Positions 33,405 through 43,830 of a DNA stretch of 64,000 bases are shown here, one piece after another. The stretch is from contig CM033391.1 of NCBI GenBank assembly GCA_019426215.1, positions 9,784,708 through 9,848,707 of the forward strand. Reading direction: 5' to 3'. Source of the DNA: Buddleja alternifolia. Its lineage: Eukaryota; Streptophyta; Magnoliopsida; Lamiales; Scrophulariaceae. The notes beneath the pieces are model-generated. The model did no database searches and had not been told where the DNA came from. It saw nothing but the letters and a program-made list of their open reading frames with translations. Every line of letters begins with the position of its first letter. The stretch's first letter is position 1. The position numbers and the translations under genes are program-made.

Positions 33405-34234
33405 AGGATGGGCTATAGATATCATAGGTGAGATAAAACCAGCTTCTTCGAAGAGGCACAATTATATTTAGTAGCTACAAACTACTTTACTAAATGGGTT
33501 GAGGCTAAGGCATTCGAGAACATCAATTCGAAACTGGTGGTTGATTTCATTAAGGAATATATCATAACTCGATTCGGGATACTTGAGTCTATAACTTTTG
33601 ACCAGGCTAGGGTTTTCAACAGCACGGAGATGTTCGAATTTCTGAGTCAGTTTAAGAAAAATTTGTTAAATTCAACCCCTTATTATGTTCAAGCAAACGG
33701 ACAGACTGAATCTTCAAATAAGTTAATTAAAGGATGTATCCCCAAAATGATACAAAACAATCCTAAGATTTGGCACGAATTACTTATTGATACTTTATGG
33801 GCGTTAAGGACTATCAAAAATGATAGCCTAGGGGTTACATCTTTTCAATTAGTGTACGATCATAAGGCTGTTATACCAATGGAAATAAACATTAAGTCAA
33901 AAAGAATTTTAGAACAATCGAAACTCACACAAAAAGAATATGTCGACAATATGACCATCGAAAAACTAGATCATGAAATGATTCAAATAATGGCATTGCA
34001 GCAAATCGAACTCCAGAAAAAGAAAGTGGAAAAAAGCTATAATAAAAAGGTCAAGATAAGATCCTTTGAAGTAGGGGACTTAGTCTGGAAAATGATATTG
34101 CCAAAAGGCTCGAAAGATCATTTTTTCGGAAAATGGTCCCCTAAATAGGAAGGGCCATTTTCAATCTCTAGAGAATTATCGGGAAACTCATTTGGACTTC
34201 AGTATTTAAATGGTAAAGAATATAGAAGGAGCTT
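33405..34234 (+). pseudogene. Tat-1 integrase core, first part
   Basis: After RGWAIDIIGEI (first catalytic Asp) the frame changes near 33455. It continues YLVATNYFTKWVEAKAFENI, ITFDQARVF (second Asp) and NGQTESSNKLI (Glu). DTLWALRTIKND and FQLVYDHKAVIPMEI are typical of this integrase group. TAG at 34146 falls inside the C-terminal part. The coding sequence is cut at 34234 by the Athila-type insertion and resumes at 38754-39000. Confidence 0.9.
34093..34234 (+). repeat. 142-bp duplication, left copy
   Basis: This integrase-region segment (from TGATATTGCCAAAAGG to AGAAGGAGCTT) is repeated without a difference at 38754-38895. The copies directly abut both sides of the 34235-38753 insertion. 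Confidence 0.97.
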
Positions 34235-35869
34235 TGATAGGAGTCATTTTTACGTGTTATTAAGCCCCTTTGCGTTTATGTTTTAGGTTCATTTATCGCT
34301 TGATTTTGTCACTTGTGTGTTTAATTCGTGCATTAAGTGATTTCAGGCCTTAAATGGATACAATCGAAAAACGGACTGAAAAAGGACGTATAAAACAAGT
34401 TTAGGCCAAGATGTTCCACACCTCTACGACCAAACAAGCAAGAAACAAGCTGGAGTTAGCCAAAATCATATTTTAGTACCATTTCCGCACACCTGGGTGC
34501 CAAATCAAAAACAATCTCCACGTTGGAACGCCATTTGGATAAATTTAGAGACCGAATTTGATGACGTGTCCTTCTACAAAGTTTTAGATCTATGTCTTAT
34601 CTTTACATGGGGACTTGAATCATCCAATTCGGAGGTCTGTGGAGAAGTTTATGAATAAAATACTATCCCTGCGCTGGAAAATACGAAAGTGGCAGCTCCC
34701 ATTCTTAGTAGGTGGAAAACAAGAGAATGGTAGTTCACATTCTTGGTAGGAGGAAAGTAAGAGAATGGTAGGTGAAAAACAAGAGAATGGTAGCTCACAT
34801 TCTTGGTAGATGGAAAGCAAGAGAATGGTAGGTGGAAAGAAAAGAGAATGGAAGGACATGTTCTTGGTAGGTGGATTTTTTTGCTATAAAAGGAGGATTG
34901 AAGGTCATCCTACAAACACACTTGAAAACACATTCCCCATTGGGGGAGCCTAAACACATCCTATCATCTTCATCATCCTTAGATTAGTTATGAAGATTAT
35001 CAACAACCTCTGAAGGTGAAGAAATCAAGAAGCATGGAAGAGACGAAGATCGAAGTTCAACCATCAAAATACGAGGGAGTTTCTTAGATTTAGATTTATT
35101 TTTGTCTATGAATATGAATCTTAATTTAAGTTCCTATCTTTTATCTTTTATGATGAAATAGATTCTTCGAACTAAGGCCATGTTGAGGCTAAATTATGAT
35201 AATTGAGTTATAAATTGTGTTTTTCATATTAATTTTATTGTTGCTTTGTGTCTTGATCTTGTTTGAATGCATCATATGCTTAGCTACCATATGCATGATT
35301 TATTGCTTAAATTATTCGTTCGAGAGAAGTTAATTTAAGGTGCAAAGAGGATCATCACATAATCCGTAAAAAATAGGGAATTGCCCCTAGAGATAGGTAG
35401 AGATTCCCGGGTGCAGTTAGCCGGATTAATCCGGGGAAATTCTAGAACTTGAATGCATGATTGTTGGTTAGATTCTCGGATAGACATATCTAGAGAACCA
35501 TCAATTAATCATAGGATTATTACAGCCGAGAAATCGGGTAGTAATTATTTAAGGTTTTTTCTACCAAAGCAACATTAGTCTAATAATATGAGAACATGTT
35601 TATAATGAAAATTGATTAATTTATGCCAACACATGTATCTTAGTTGCTCTTTTCCATAGCTATCTTGATTTCGACATCTTGTTTCTTATATCTTACTTAC
35701 ATAATATTTTAGTTAATTCTTGTTTTAGTTTAAGTTCTTCAATTGCTTTAAAATCATAAACTAAAATACAAGTCCTTGAGGTTCGACAACCCGGACTTTA
35801 TTGTCCACTTTATTACTACACACGACCAGTCCACTTGCTGTTTAATACACGTAAGGGTTTTTCGTGTCA
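34235..35869 (+). repeat. LTR of Athila-2 (1635 bp)
   Basis: It starts TGATAGGAGTCATTTTTACG and ends TTCGTGTCA. It resembles the solo LTRs at 12396-14065 and 21890-23277. A minisatellite-like block at 34690-34875, built of AAGAGAATGGTAG, CACATTCTTGGTAG and GGTGGAAA units, is absent from the solo LTRs. Only a diverged family-2 palindrome (CACCTGGGTGC near 34489) remains. Confidence 0.93.
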
Positions 35870-35875
35870 AGTTTT

Positions 35876-35894
35876 TGGCGCCGTTGCCGGGGAC
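35876..35894 (+). other. Athila-2 primer-binding site (tRNA-Asp)
   Basis: TGGCGCCGTTGCCGGGGAC is an exact complement to the 3' end of tRNA-Asp(GUC), including the terminal CCA. Confidence 0.95.
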
Positions 35895-35992
35895 TTGTTT
35901 AATTTTAGTTTTTGATTTTATTGCAAGTTTTAAGTATTTATTTTATTTTTATTAATTTTTTTATTATTTTTTTCTTACACTATTACCTCGCA

Positions 35993-36952
35993 ATGGCTAG
36001 AAATTTTTCAGATATGACCCTTCCGGAGAATCAATTATGGCTGCAAAGCGTCATTCAATTCGCAAAGGATAGCAATTTTCCTGATATGACACTACCGGAG
36101 AATCAATTATGGCTCCAAAACGTCATTGAAGCGTGTTATGCACAAGGGTTCTTTCCACAACATTACCAAGAAAGAATTCCTACTCCGGAGGAACAACTTG
36201 ATAACACCATTGGAGAGCTCCACTTTATGATGAAGGACGCACGGCGGGAAATGAAGGAGATGAATCATCAACTCAAGCAACTAACGAGCGACATATCTGA
36301 GAAAGTACCATGGGCATTGCTTGGTACCACTGAGATAGATCAAAAGGAGGAATTCAACACCGTGACGTTGAATGAAATGAAGTTGGAAAATTCGAAAGCA
36401 GATTCCTCCAACGATGAGCATTCGACTCCTATCCTTCCTGAGGGTGTTGACATTTCTTTACTTTCTTCCCTAGCCACAGGTAAATCGGTATTTGATGCCG
36501 ACGATGGTAAGTTGTTATTGAATGTAGGAGATGACATGGTTAATTTCGATAACTATGAGGTTTTTGAGCATCTAATTGATTTTGATTTGTCTTTACACAT
36601 TGATGTTTTTGATCCTTTTAGTGTTGAGCACTTTCATGAAAAACGAGCCAATAATCTTCAACATCCATACATGATGGAGCTGAAATATGTCAAGGTGATT
36701 GGTGAAGAAAAACGAGACATTATCTCTAGCTTGGAGAAAAATCTGCACCACCATCCGGAGCATGAGGAAGAAAAGGTAATAGAGGTATTGAGGGACCATA
36801 AAAAAACTCGTGAGTGGATGATTGCTTGGTCTCAACCTAGGGTATTTATCACAGACGATGGACCAATCCTCAATACCAATATCCAAAGATTGAATCGATA
36901 CCCGAGAGTGGAGTGGAGAACAAACAAAGCATTCATACGTCATCCACCTTGA
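35993..36952 (+). CDS. Athila-2 chimeric gag/protease-derived ORF (319 aa)
   Basis: The start MARNFSDMTLPENQLWLQ corresponds in place to the gag start of Athila-1; an in-frame ATG at 35912 adds only 27 hydrophobic residues and is less likely. The N-terminus has a tandem repeat of about 25 residues (DMTLPENQLWLQ twice). A helical stretch follows (ELHFMMKDARREMKEMNHQL). Residues about 165-290 resemble the segment of Athila-1 between protease and RT: GKLLLNVGDDMVNFDNYEVF against GKLILRVGGDHATFNVYQAM, then IDVFDPFSVEHF and VIEVLRDHKKTREW. The protease active site and RT are absent. No stops or frameshifts are present. The function is unknown. Confidence 0.75.
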   Translation: MARNFSDMTLPENQLWLQSVIQFAKDSNFPDMTLPENQLWLQNVIEACYAQGFFPQHYQERIPTPEEQLDNTIGELHFMMKDARREMKEMNHQLKQLTSDISEKVPWALLGTTEIDQKEEFNTVTLNEMKLENSKADSSNDEHSTPILPEGVDISLLSSLATGKSVFDADDGKLLLNVGDDMVNFDNYEVFEHLIDFDLSLHIDVFDPFSVEHFHEKRANNLQHPYMMELKYVKVIGEEKRDIISSLEKNLHHHPEHEEEKVIEVLRDHKKTREWMIAWSQPRVFITDDGPILNTNIQRLNRYPRVEWRTNKAFIRHPP

Positions 36953-36969
36953 GCCAATCTCTTACATAA

Positions 36970-37016
36970 AGTCAAGTTAGTGACTTTAAAACAAGCGCTT
37001 CTTGGGAGGCAACCCA
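36970..37016 (+). other. Conserved post-ORF block in Athila-2
   Basis: It opens AGTCAAGTTAGTGACTTTA and closes GGGAGGCAACCCA, about 90 percent like 7126-7171 of Athila-1. In both elements it follows the main ORF by a few bases. Confidence 0.82.
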
Positions 37017-38739
37017 AGTTTGTAAGTTTTCTTTTCTTTTTGCTTTTCTTTTTGTTTTGTTTAGTTTGTTTCTTTATGTTGTGTTCTAGCATGCACTTTT
37101 AGCATGTATATTTTCATATGCTTGATGGTTTGTTTGATAAGTATGTTGAACCTGTTATAGTAGCAATTCCCCGTTGTTTTGAGAGGCCTATTTTGATGAG
37201 ATGGGTTTGATTTGGAACACATTTGTGATGAAGGATTGTTTTTCAACAATCATTGATTATAAGTACTCTTATACCTTTTGCATGCGTTTATGTGAGACAA
37301 CATTGGGGACAATGTTGAGTTTAAGTTTGGGGGAGTAATATGTGGGTAGTACTTTGTGGTTTTAATACATTCATATGATTGATCACCATGTGTTTGCTAT
37401 TTTTGTCATGTCATGTGTACCTCGTTTAGCTCAAGTTTGGGGGAATTTGTATGCTATCATGTTTATATGTGTTTATGTTGAGAAAATCAAGCATGATTGT
37501 CATGTCATGTGTACCTCGTTTAGCTCAAGTTTGGGGGAATTTGTATGCTATCATGTTTATATGTGTTTATGTTAAGAAAATCAAGCATGATTTTTTTTAG
37601 TCCTTCTAATTGATGCATTGAAATTGATTAACTTGGAAAAATGGCACTATTTCTTGAAATAAATTGAATTTAATGGAACATATATATCTTTGAAATTGCT
37701 CATGGAGACCCTAGATGAGATTGATTTCTTAGATGATTCACATTGCACAATAAATCGAGGGTAGAGGAGTTGAGAGGATAACCATCTTGAGACACTTAAG
37801 GAGTTTTTCCCGGAAAAATTAACTTAGATTTTTCATAAGGTTATAAGTTGAGTAGTAATTTTTTTATGCTAAACAATGAATTAAAAAGGGTGAAGTTTGG
37901 TATGACCACAAGTGGTCAGGCTAATATGTACTGGAGGTGAAAAGTTTCATGCTTATATACTGTACTATTATGCTAATTTGAGCTAAGCTCAAGCCAAAAA
38001 GAAGCGAATTGTTTAAAAGATCTAGTTTTATTTCGTGGCCTTTGACACTCGAGTGATTAAATCCTTAGGAGTGTTTTTACACTTAATGCCCCAAAACTAT
38101 CTAGTTTGGGAGTCATTGATCTAAAACTTGTTACATGGGTGTCATAGAAAGCCTAATGGAATAAAACATTGCACATGATCTAGCCTTAATGAAGTTAATT
38201 GGAAAGTTTCATATGAATTGAAAGTTTGAATGGTTGAGATAATGAAATTTAAATGGCTATGAGATTTTCTATGATTCTTATGCTTTGTGTTTGATCAAAA
38301 GTTGATAGACATGGGATTAATGTCCAAAATTTGGTAAGGATGCCTTTCGACTATAATACCTTAGATTTATTTTCACTACACCCTATGGAGTCTTTTCGAG
38401 TATTGATGTCACATGAGCAAAAGTAGTTGATATGCATATATATTTGTGAGCTATAAAAGGATGATTTTGTGCCATTTATTCTTGTTAATTATGTTGAGAT
38501 GTATTCATTTGGTTGGGATTGAAAGTTTGTTAGATTTTGTGGGTATATCTTCTGCAAACCCTCACGAGATTATAACTCGTCCTTTGAGGTAACTCAAAGG
38601 TTTAAAGGCTTGTTGCACATGCTAAGTGCAATCGTTTACTCCACGAAAGTGAGTTCGTTTGTTGTTTTTGTTTTCTCCTTTTGGTTGATGATGTTTTTTG
38701 TGCCCTAGACCTTTTATTGCTCGAGGTCGAGCAATTGAT
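37017..38739 (+). other. Athila-2 3' noncoding region
   Basis: No ORF of substance. It contains CATTGGGGACAATGTTG near 37301, repeated polypurine motifs TTTGGGGGA (near 37327, 37435 and 37529), and the 94-bp tandem duplication at 37405-37592. Its composition is close to the 3' region of Athila-1. Confidence 0.7.
37405..37592 (+). repeat. Tandem duplication of 94 bp with polypurine motif
   Basis: Two almost identical 94-bp units begin GTCATGTCATGTGTACC. Each holds CAAGTTTGGGGGAATTT, a polypurine-type motif. Confidence 0.93.
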
Positions 38740-38753
38740 AAGTTTGGGGGAGT
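38740..38753 (+). other. Athila-2 polypurine tract
   Basis: AAGTTTGGGGGAGT sits where the 3' LTR should begin. The next bases TGATA match both the LTR start (TGATAGG) and the host sequence (TGATATT). Confidence 0.85.
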
Positions 38754-38895
38754 TGATATTGCCAAAAGGCTCGAAAGATCATTTTTTCGGAAAATGGTCC
38801 CCTAAATAGGAAGGGCCATTTTCAATCTCTAGAGAATTATCGGGAAACTCATTTGGACTTCAGTATTTAAATGGTAAAGAATATAGAAGGAGCTT
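38754..38895 (+). repeat. 142-bp duplication, right copy
   Basis: Identical to 34093-34234 over all 142 bases, including the TAG stop. After it the Tat-1 integrase C-terminus continues in frame. Confidence 0.97.
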
Positions 38896-39000
38896 AAATG
38901 CAAAACATTTGAAGAAATATACGCCAAGAAAATGCAGAGGTTATATTCGAAAGACTGCCAGAAATGGGCAGTTTGTTCATAAATAATAACTAGAGTAACA
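38896..39000 (+). pseudogene. End of the Tat-1 integrase
   Basis: Following the duplicated NGKEYRRS, the sequence reads AKHLKKYTPRKCRGYI to a stop near 38987. This is the usual integrase C-terminus of this group (target chain NGK.LKKYY). Confidence 0.75.
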
Positions 39001-39030
39001 AATAATATTCGAAAGAAGTATTCTACAAAA

Positions 39031-42000
39031 TTACTCTAGAAAACGTACCAAATCTATTAATACATTGATAGGCAAAACAAAAGCATCTTTTTCTAGCAAA
39101 GTCGGCTTCACTACTGCCTCAAACTCATCAGTAAGAAGAGCAATCTGGTGGGTAACAACAACCAACTCCTCATTAGTCTTGTTGGCTAATTCGAGAAGGC
39201 AATTCCTCTCGGCTTGAAGATCGACAATTCTGGCGTCAAGATCCGCGATTTGGGCTAAGTAATCTGCTCGGGTATTTTCCAGAGTCGGGATTCAAACCTG
39301 AAGTTGGCCCAATTGATGTGACCTACAGGATATATCTCTGTTTCGAAGGGAGTAAATCTTTGATCAATTAAGCCCTGAATAGCAACAAGGCGACTCTCGA
39401 ACATCTGCCTCGCCGCAATAAACATAGGGCAACACTGTGAGGAAATCCTCGGCGTTTCACTGTCCAGGAATGATCGAAGCCTCCCAAGCATCTCCTGGTT
39501 AGTCGGATCAAGTCTGATCACATTAAGGGTTTCACTTAATTCATCCCTCGAGAAGGGCAGAAGCTCAACAACCCCTGAGAATGATAAACAAAATAATGTA
39601 AAGAAAGCAAAAAGTCATGTAAAAGGGGTATGAAGATATGATAAAGGTATTTACCTTCGGCGAGGATGACATTCATGGGCACCGCTGCATTCAAAGTAGA
39701 TGGGGCATCCAGGAATCTCAAAAGACTATGTTGCAATTTGATTTTCGAGAATCTCCTCAGGGGAGATTTCGACACCTAAGGAAATAAAAGGTTAATTTGA
39801 TGGTAATGTTCCAAAAGAATGTTGACTACATTACAGCTTACCTTCGAATGGTGTGGCTTCAGCGGTTTGTCCAACAGGATGTGAAGAACCCAACTCGAGA
39901 GCTCCTTCACCATTGGTTTTCTCTTCTGCCACGAGGACATGCTTCTCGACTGAGGTTTCTTCACTTAAAGAATCTACAAAAATAAGGATTCGTGAAAATC
40001 CAGGTTAAGAAATTGTTGTACAAATAGAAATAAAACCATTACTAATATACATACCTAGAGAATGGTCCTCGAGGACTTGAGTATGTTCCTCCGACTGAGA
40101 TGGGATATCATGTGAAGGCGCTTCGAATGGAGCATCCGCCAGTAAGGGCATGTCCAATTCAGCCTCATCTTCTATCTCGATTACTGGAGTAGAAGTATGA
40201 ATGGTTTCTTTCAGGGGAATCAGTTTGGAAGGAGTCTCACTCGAAGGGCATGCATGCAGATACCTCTCAATATAAACGAAGAAAGATATAAAAAACTCAT
40301 AAAACTGGAAAAGAAAAGATGCTAACCAGCCTCGAAAGACCCATGTAATTTTCGCCTTTGGAACACGATGGGCACATCCTCATCTTCATCGTCGTCCTCG
40401 ACAGCAGTTTGAATAGCTGGGGAAGGTTCTCGAATAGTAATGTCCTCAGTTCGGCGTCTTCGAGTGACAGGTGGAGATGTAGCAGTAACTGGGGCCTTGG
40501 CCTTGTCTGCCCTCGAGGGGCGAGCGTGTGGAATAGATCTGAGAGGAGGCACCGCTAGAGCTTCAGATTCTCGAAGGGCCTGGTAAAGCCTCTCATGTGC
40601 TTGGGCTAAGGGGTTATCCCTCTCGAATCTCCACCCCGATGTGAGTGAAAAGGGGATAGCATATGCATCGTCCTGTTTATACAAACCGAAATCAAAAGAT
40701 CAAGATACTTTAAAGTGCAAAACAGAAATGAAAAAAGGAAGACCTTTCGTTACGCATACCTCAAAAGACAGCACTGTTGATAGTGCATTCATTTGGACGG
40801 ATCCCGAACAGAGTCTTGTAGCATCCATGACCAACTTTCGAATGATTTGCCTCGAGAAGTTGCGCTGCAAGACTTAATTCTAGAACTCGGCAAAGTGGGG
40901 ATCCACTCGAAGGATCCTACAAAAGGCCGGGATAGGGAAAATGACAACCTGGCTGGAAGGTTTCCCTCGAATGGTTGCCTCGGCCAATTCCCTTTTTGTC
41001 TTGGGAAAGATGTTTGATCTACCTGACCATGGGCGATTCAAAGTGCCCAGAAAAGGCAGAGCGAAGCTTTGGCTAATGCCAAACTGTCTCAGCACAACTG
41101 CAAAAAAGGGTAATATACAAATAAAAGAGGACATCCATTCGAATTCACTCAAAATATAGAACATGAAGAATATTGAAGGAATACCTGAGGGTTGTAAACC
41201 TCAACTCCAGGATTGTTATTCGCATACAGGAGATCTCGAGAGGAAAGGATAGATCTCCAATAAGGGCGATCATCATCAGTCCGCCTTAGCCCAAACGGTA
41301 GCATCCCCATAACATGCCCAATTCGAAATGGGCTGAACAATATTCGAGGACTGGGATTCCTCCTCGAATGATGGAGTCCTGATATTTAGCAACTCCGTGT
41401 AGTATAAAAATGACCAGCAGATTAGTAACCATAACGAACCCGCAACCTTTTTGACTTTCGAAGGGTCTTCGTAAATATGAAACATCATCCTGTAAAAGTG
41501 GGCCAGAATGAAAGGGCCTAATTCGACAGGATCCAAAGTTGTGGCAATATTGGCAGCTAGAGGCAAGAATGTCTTGTTGACTGCATAACATGTATTCATG
41601 AATAGGCGGCAGAAAACATAATTCAAAAATAGTACCTTTTCGAAATCGGTAACCTCGTCATCCATCTCGACGAAGTGCTTAACTAATCCTGAATAAGAGA
41701 TATTGGCGCCCCCACTTTTGCCATGATATTTAAACCAGATATTGGTAGCTTTCAAGAGTGCTCGAGCATCACCCTCCACTTCACCAGTTCGAAGTACAAC
41801 CCGATGGGGTGATGCTCCGGTAATAAGGGCCACGTCTTCGAGGGTGACCATCTGAAGTCCTCGAAGAAATATAAAGCAGTTATATGAAAGATGTCACGAG
41901 AGAGAAAGGGCATCCGTCATTACCTGTTCGAATGGGAGGGTTTGGTAGCAGGCTATCCGAATTAGCCTTAATACTCGATTGCTCTCCCATTTAGCATGAA

Positions 42001-42421
42001 ATCGATTGAGGTGATTGAACCAGGGAAATGCATCTGTGTTGCCAATCCATCCTATGGTTGGCTTCGTCGAGTTGATCCAAGCCAATTTACAGGACCCCTT
42101 AAGACAAAGAGAGGCATTGTCAGACTCAAGGGAAGGCCAAGTCCCGATTAGATTGGGAACATGTGGAGTGTCTGTTTCGAAGGCAGATGACTCGAAATAG
42201 GGACCCAAAGTCAGATGGCTAAGATTCTGACCGTGACGGTCGGAGGCCCACCGAGGGACGATATTTGTCGTATTGAGAGAGAAGACCTTAGCGTCAGAGT
42301 AATGGGCTTCGAATGCCCTAATTTCCTCGTAGAGGTCCGATGCTTCCTCACAGTCCAAGATGGACGCCTGAGGAATTAGAGAGGTCAGGTTGTGCACTGA
42401 ATGGTGTGGTGGAAAAGCCAT
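39031..42421 (-). pseudogene. Captured plant mobile domain (PMD) gene, antisense in Tat-1, seven exons
   Basis: The minus strand encodes a PMD (aminotransferase-like, MAIN/MAIL1-type) protein. Exon 1 (42421-41185) reads LTSLIPQASILDCEEA, FNHLNRFHAKWESNRVLRLI, TLEDVALITGASPHRVVL and LWLLICWSFLYYTELLNIRT. It is broken by TGA at 41894 (Trp to stop) and a frame change near 41290. Exon 2 (41097-40760) has VLRQFGISQSF, a hallmark near the PMD end, with stops at 40880 and just after. Exons 3 (40672-40327), 4 (about 40264-40055), 5 (39973-39842), 6 (39775-39655) and 7 (39574-39031) encode a basic, then acidic, then coiled-coil tail (ADYLAQIADLDARIVDLQAE). All introns are short (about 60-90 bases) with GT..AG ends. 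The decay suggests loss of function in this copy. Confidence 0.88.
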
Positions 42422-42554
42422 TGTCGCAAAGAAATGGTAAGAAGCACGCGAACTAAGGAGAAGGAAAATGGCGATTCTTTGCGCTAGTTAGCCCGATGAT
42501 GAAGAAAAAAGGGAAATTTTAGATTTTTGTGTATCTTGAGAATGAAATGTGAAG

Positions 42555-42563
42555 ATTTATATG
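42555..42563 (-). promoter_or_regulatory. TATA-like element upstream of the antisense PMD gene
   Basis: The minus strand reads CATATAAAT about 135 bases before the ATG at 42421. The second copy has CTATAAATATC at a similar distance. This supports an own promoter inside the retrotransposon; transcription is not shown. Confidence 0.55.
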
Positions 42564-42866
42564 TTTGCTTGGCACTGTTCAATGAAGCGATGCACCCAAT
42601 TAAATGAAGGATAATGGGGAAGATGAACGCAAAAGGGCGCATCTTTCCATAGCCGCCAAATCTATTAGAAGTCTGTTACAAAAAGGCATGACTTTTGATG
42701 ACCTGGAATCCGAATGGTCACCTATTACTAAGAATAGTCACCAAATTTATTAAAATTCTGTTGTAAAAGACATGATTTTTGATGTCCTGGGATCCGAATG
42801 GTCATCTGTTATTAAAAAGAATGAATGTGTCTTTTAATACACGTGAATCTGAATTATTCACATGTA

Positions 42867-42878
42867 TTAGGGGGCATT
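42867..42878 (+). other. Tat-1 polypurine tract
   Basis: TTAGGGGGCATT directly precedes the 3' LTR start TGTTTACACC. The same tract flanks the second Tat element at 62236-62247 on the minus strand. Confidence 0.85.
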
Positions 42879-43671
42879 TGTTTACACCTAAAAAGAAATG
42901 GGCTCAAATTGAAGGGCCCAAACAGTCTTATTAATGAAAGTAAATGGGCTTAAAGTGAGAAAGCCCAGAATAACCCATGTAATGATTAATGAAAATCGAG
43001 AAAAAGGACCTAGAGCAATTCAGTCCGATTTTTATAATGAAGGGGTCCAAATTGGATATGCCGCTAAGTCAGAAGCCCGCTAAAAGAAGCCTAAAAAGAG
43101 AAGGGGGTTACCCAGTTCAGAGACGCGCCAATCAAATAATTTGAAAACGCAGATGAAGGAGGTTACTAACCATAAAGGAAGTGGGTACGTGATAAAGGGC
43201 AAGGCGGAGAAAGGAAGAAAAACACAACAGAACAACTCTACACAGTTTTTATCTCTTTCTCTAGGAGTAGACATAATCTTAGGAGCAGCGTAATTTAGGT
43301 AATCTTGTAGATCAAATCCTGGTGATCAAGTGTTGTTGACAGCGGCTTATTTACTTGCTCGAAGCATCTTTGTAACACACGACTGGGGATCAATATGGAG
43401 GTATAAAGTTTATCTTTTTATTAGATTTAAGTATTTGGTAGATAATTTTATATCTTGACTTGTATTTTCCTGTCTTATCTATTCTTCCTTATCAATTGCG
43501 GTCCGAATAACAATTTTAAACAATACGCCAAAGTGTTAAAGTCTGAATCACCATCTAGCGTATCGAACTCGAGCGCGGGGGTTGTTAGATAATTCTAAGT
43601 GGAGAATTATCACGGGGCTTGAGTTAATCGAATTAACTCTTCTTTATTCAATTTGTTTTCATCCGGAAACA
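42879..43671 (+). repeat. 3' LTR of Tat-1
   Basis: It begins TGTTTACACCTAAAAAG and ends CATCCGGAAACA. It is followed by TATAG, matching the left flank. Confidence 0.95.
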
Positions 43672-43830
43672 TATAGTACATCAACTTTATTAAATCTGAT
43701 GTATAGAATCACCCCAAATTATGTCAATAAGACACACGAGAAGAATTCGTATTGTAGTCCCTCCAACGTTCAATCAATTATCAATTATAAAAAAGAAAAT
43801 AATTGCTTTAAACGAAGAGTATTAAAGATA

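Larger units (their letters stand above)
34235..38753 (+). mobile_element. Single-LTR, non-autonomous Athila-type element (Athila-2)
   Basis: It consists of one 5' LTR (34235-35869), a tRNA-Asp primer-binding site, one intact 319-codon ORF, the conserved post-pol block, noncoding sequence and a polypurine tract. There is no 3' LTR: the polypurine tract joins straight to host Tat-1 sequence TGATATTGCC. The LTR belongs to family 2, like the two solo LTRs. RT, RNase H and integrase are absent, so it would depend on a relative's proteins. Confidence 0.93.
30946..43671 (+). mobile_element. Tat-type Ty3/gypsy retrotransposon (Tat-1) carrying an antisense PMD gene
   Basis: LTRs of 794 and 793 bp (about 95 percent alike by eye) are flanked by the perfect duplication TATAG (30941-30945 and 43672-43676). 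The order is 5' LTR, primer-binding site, gag, deletion junction, RNase H tail, integrase, an antisense gene, polypurine tract and 3' LTR. An antisense ORF between pol and the 3' LTR is known in Tat-lineage elements. Pol is interrupted by a single-LTR Athila-type insertion (34235-38753), and protease plus most of RT are deleted, so the copy is not autonomous. Confidence 0.93.

Noticed and set aside
34620..34859. A 79-codon minus-strand frame with repeated peptides
   Set aside because: It arises from the minisatellite block in the Athila-2 LTR, not from a gene.
37375..37575. A 66-codon frame with repeated peptide
   Set aside because: It only reflects the 94-bp tandem duplication in Athila-2 noncoding sequence.
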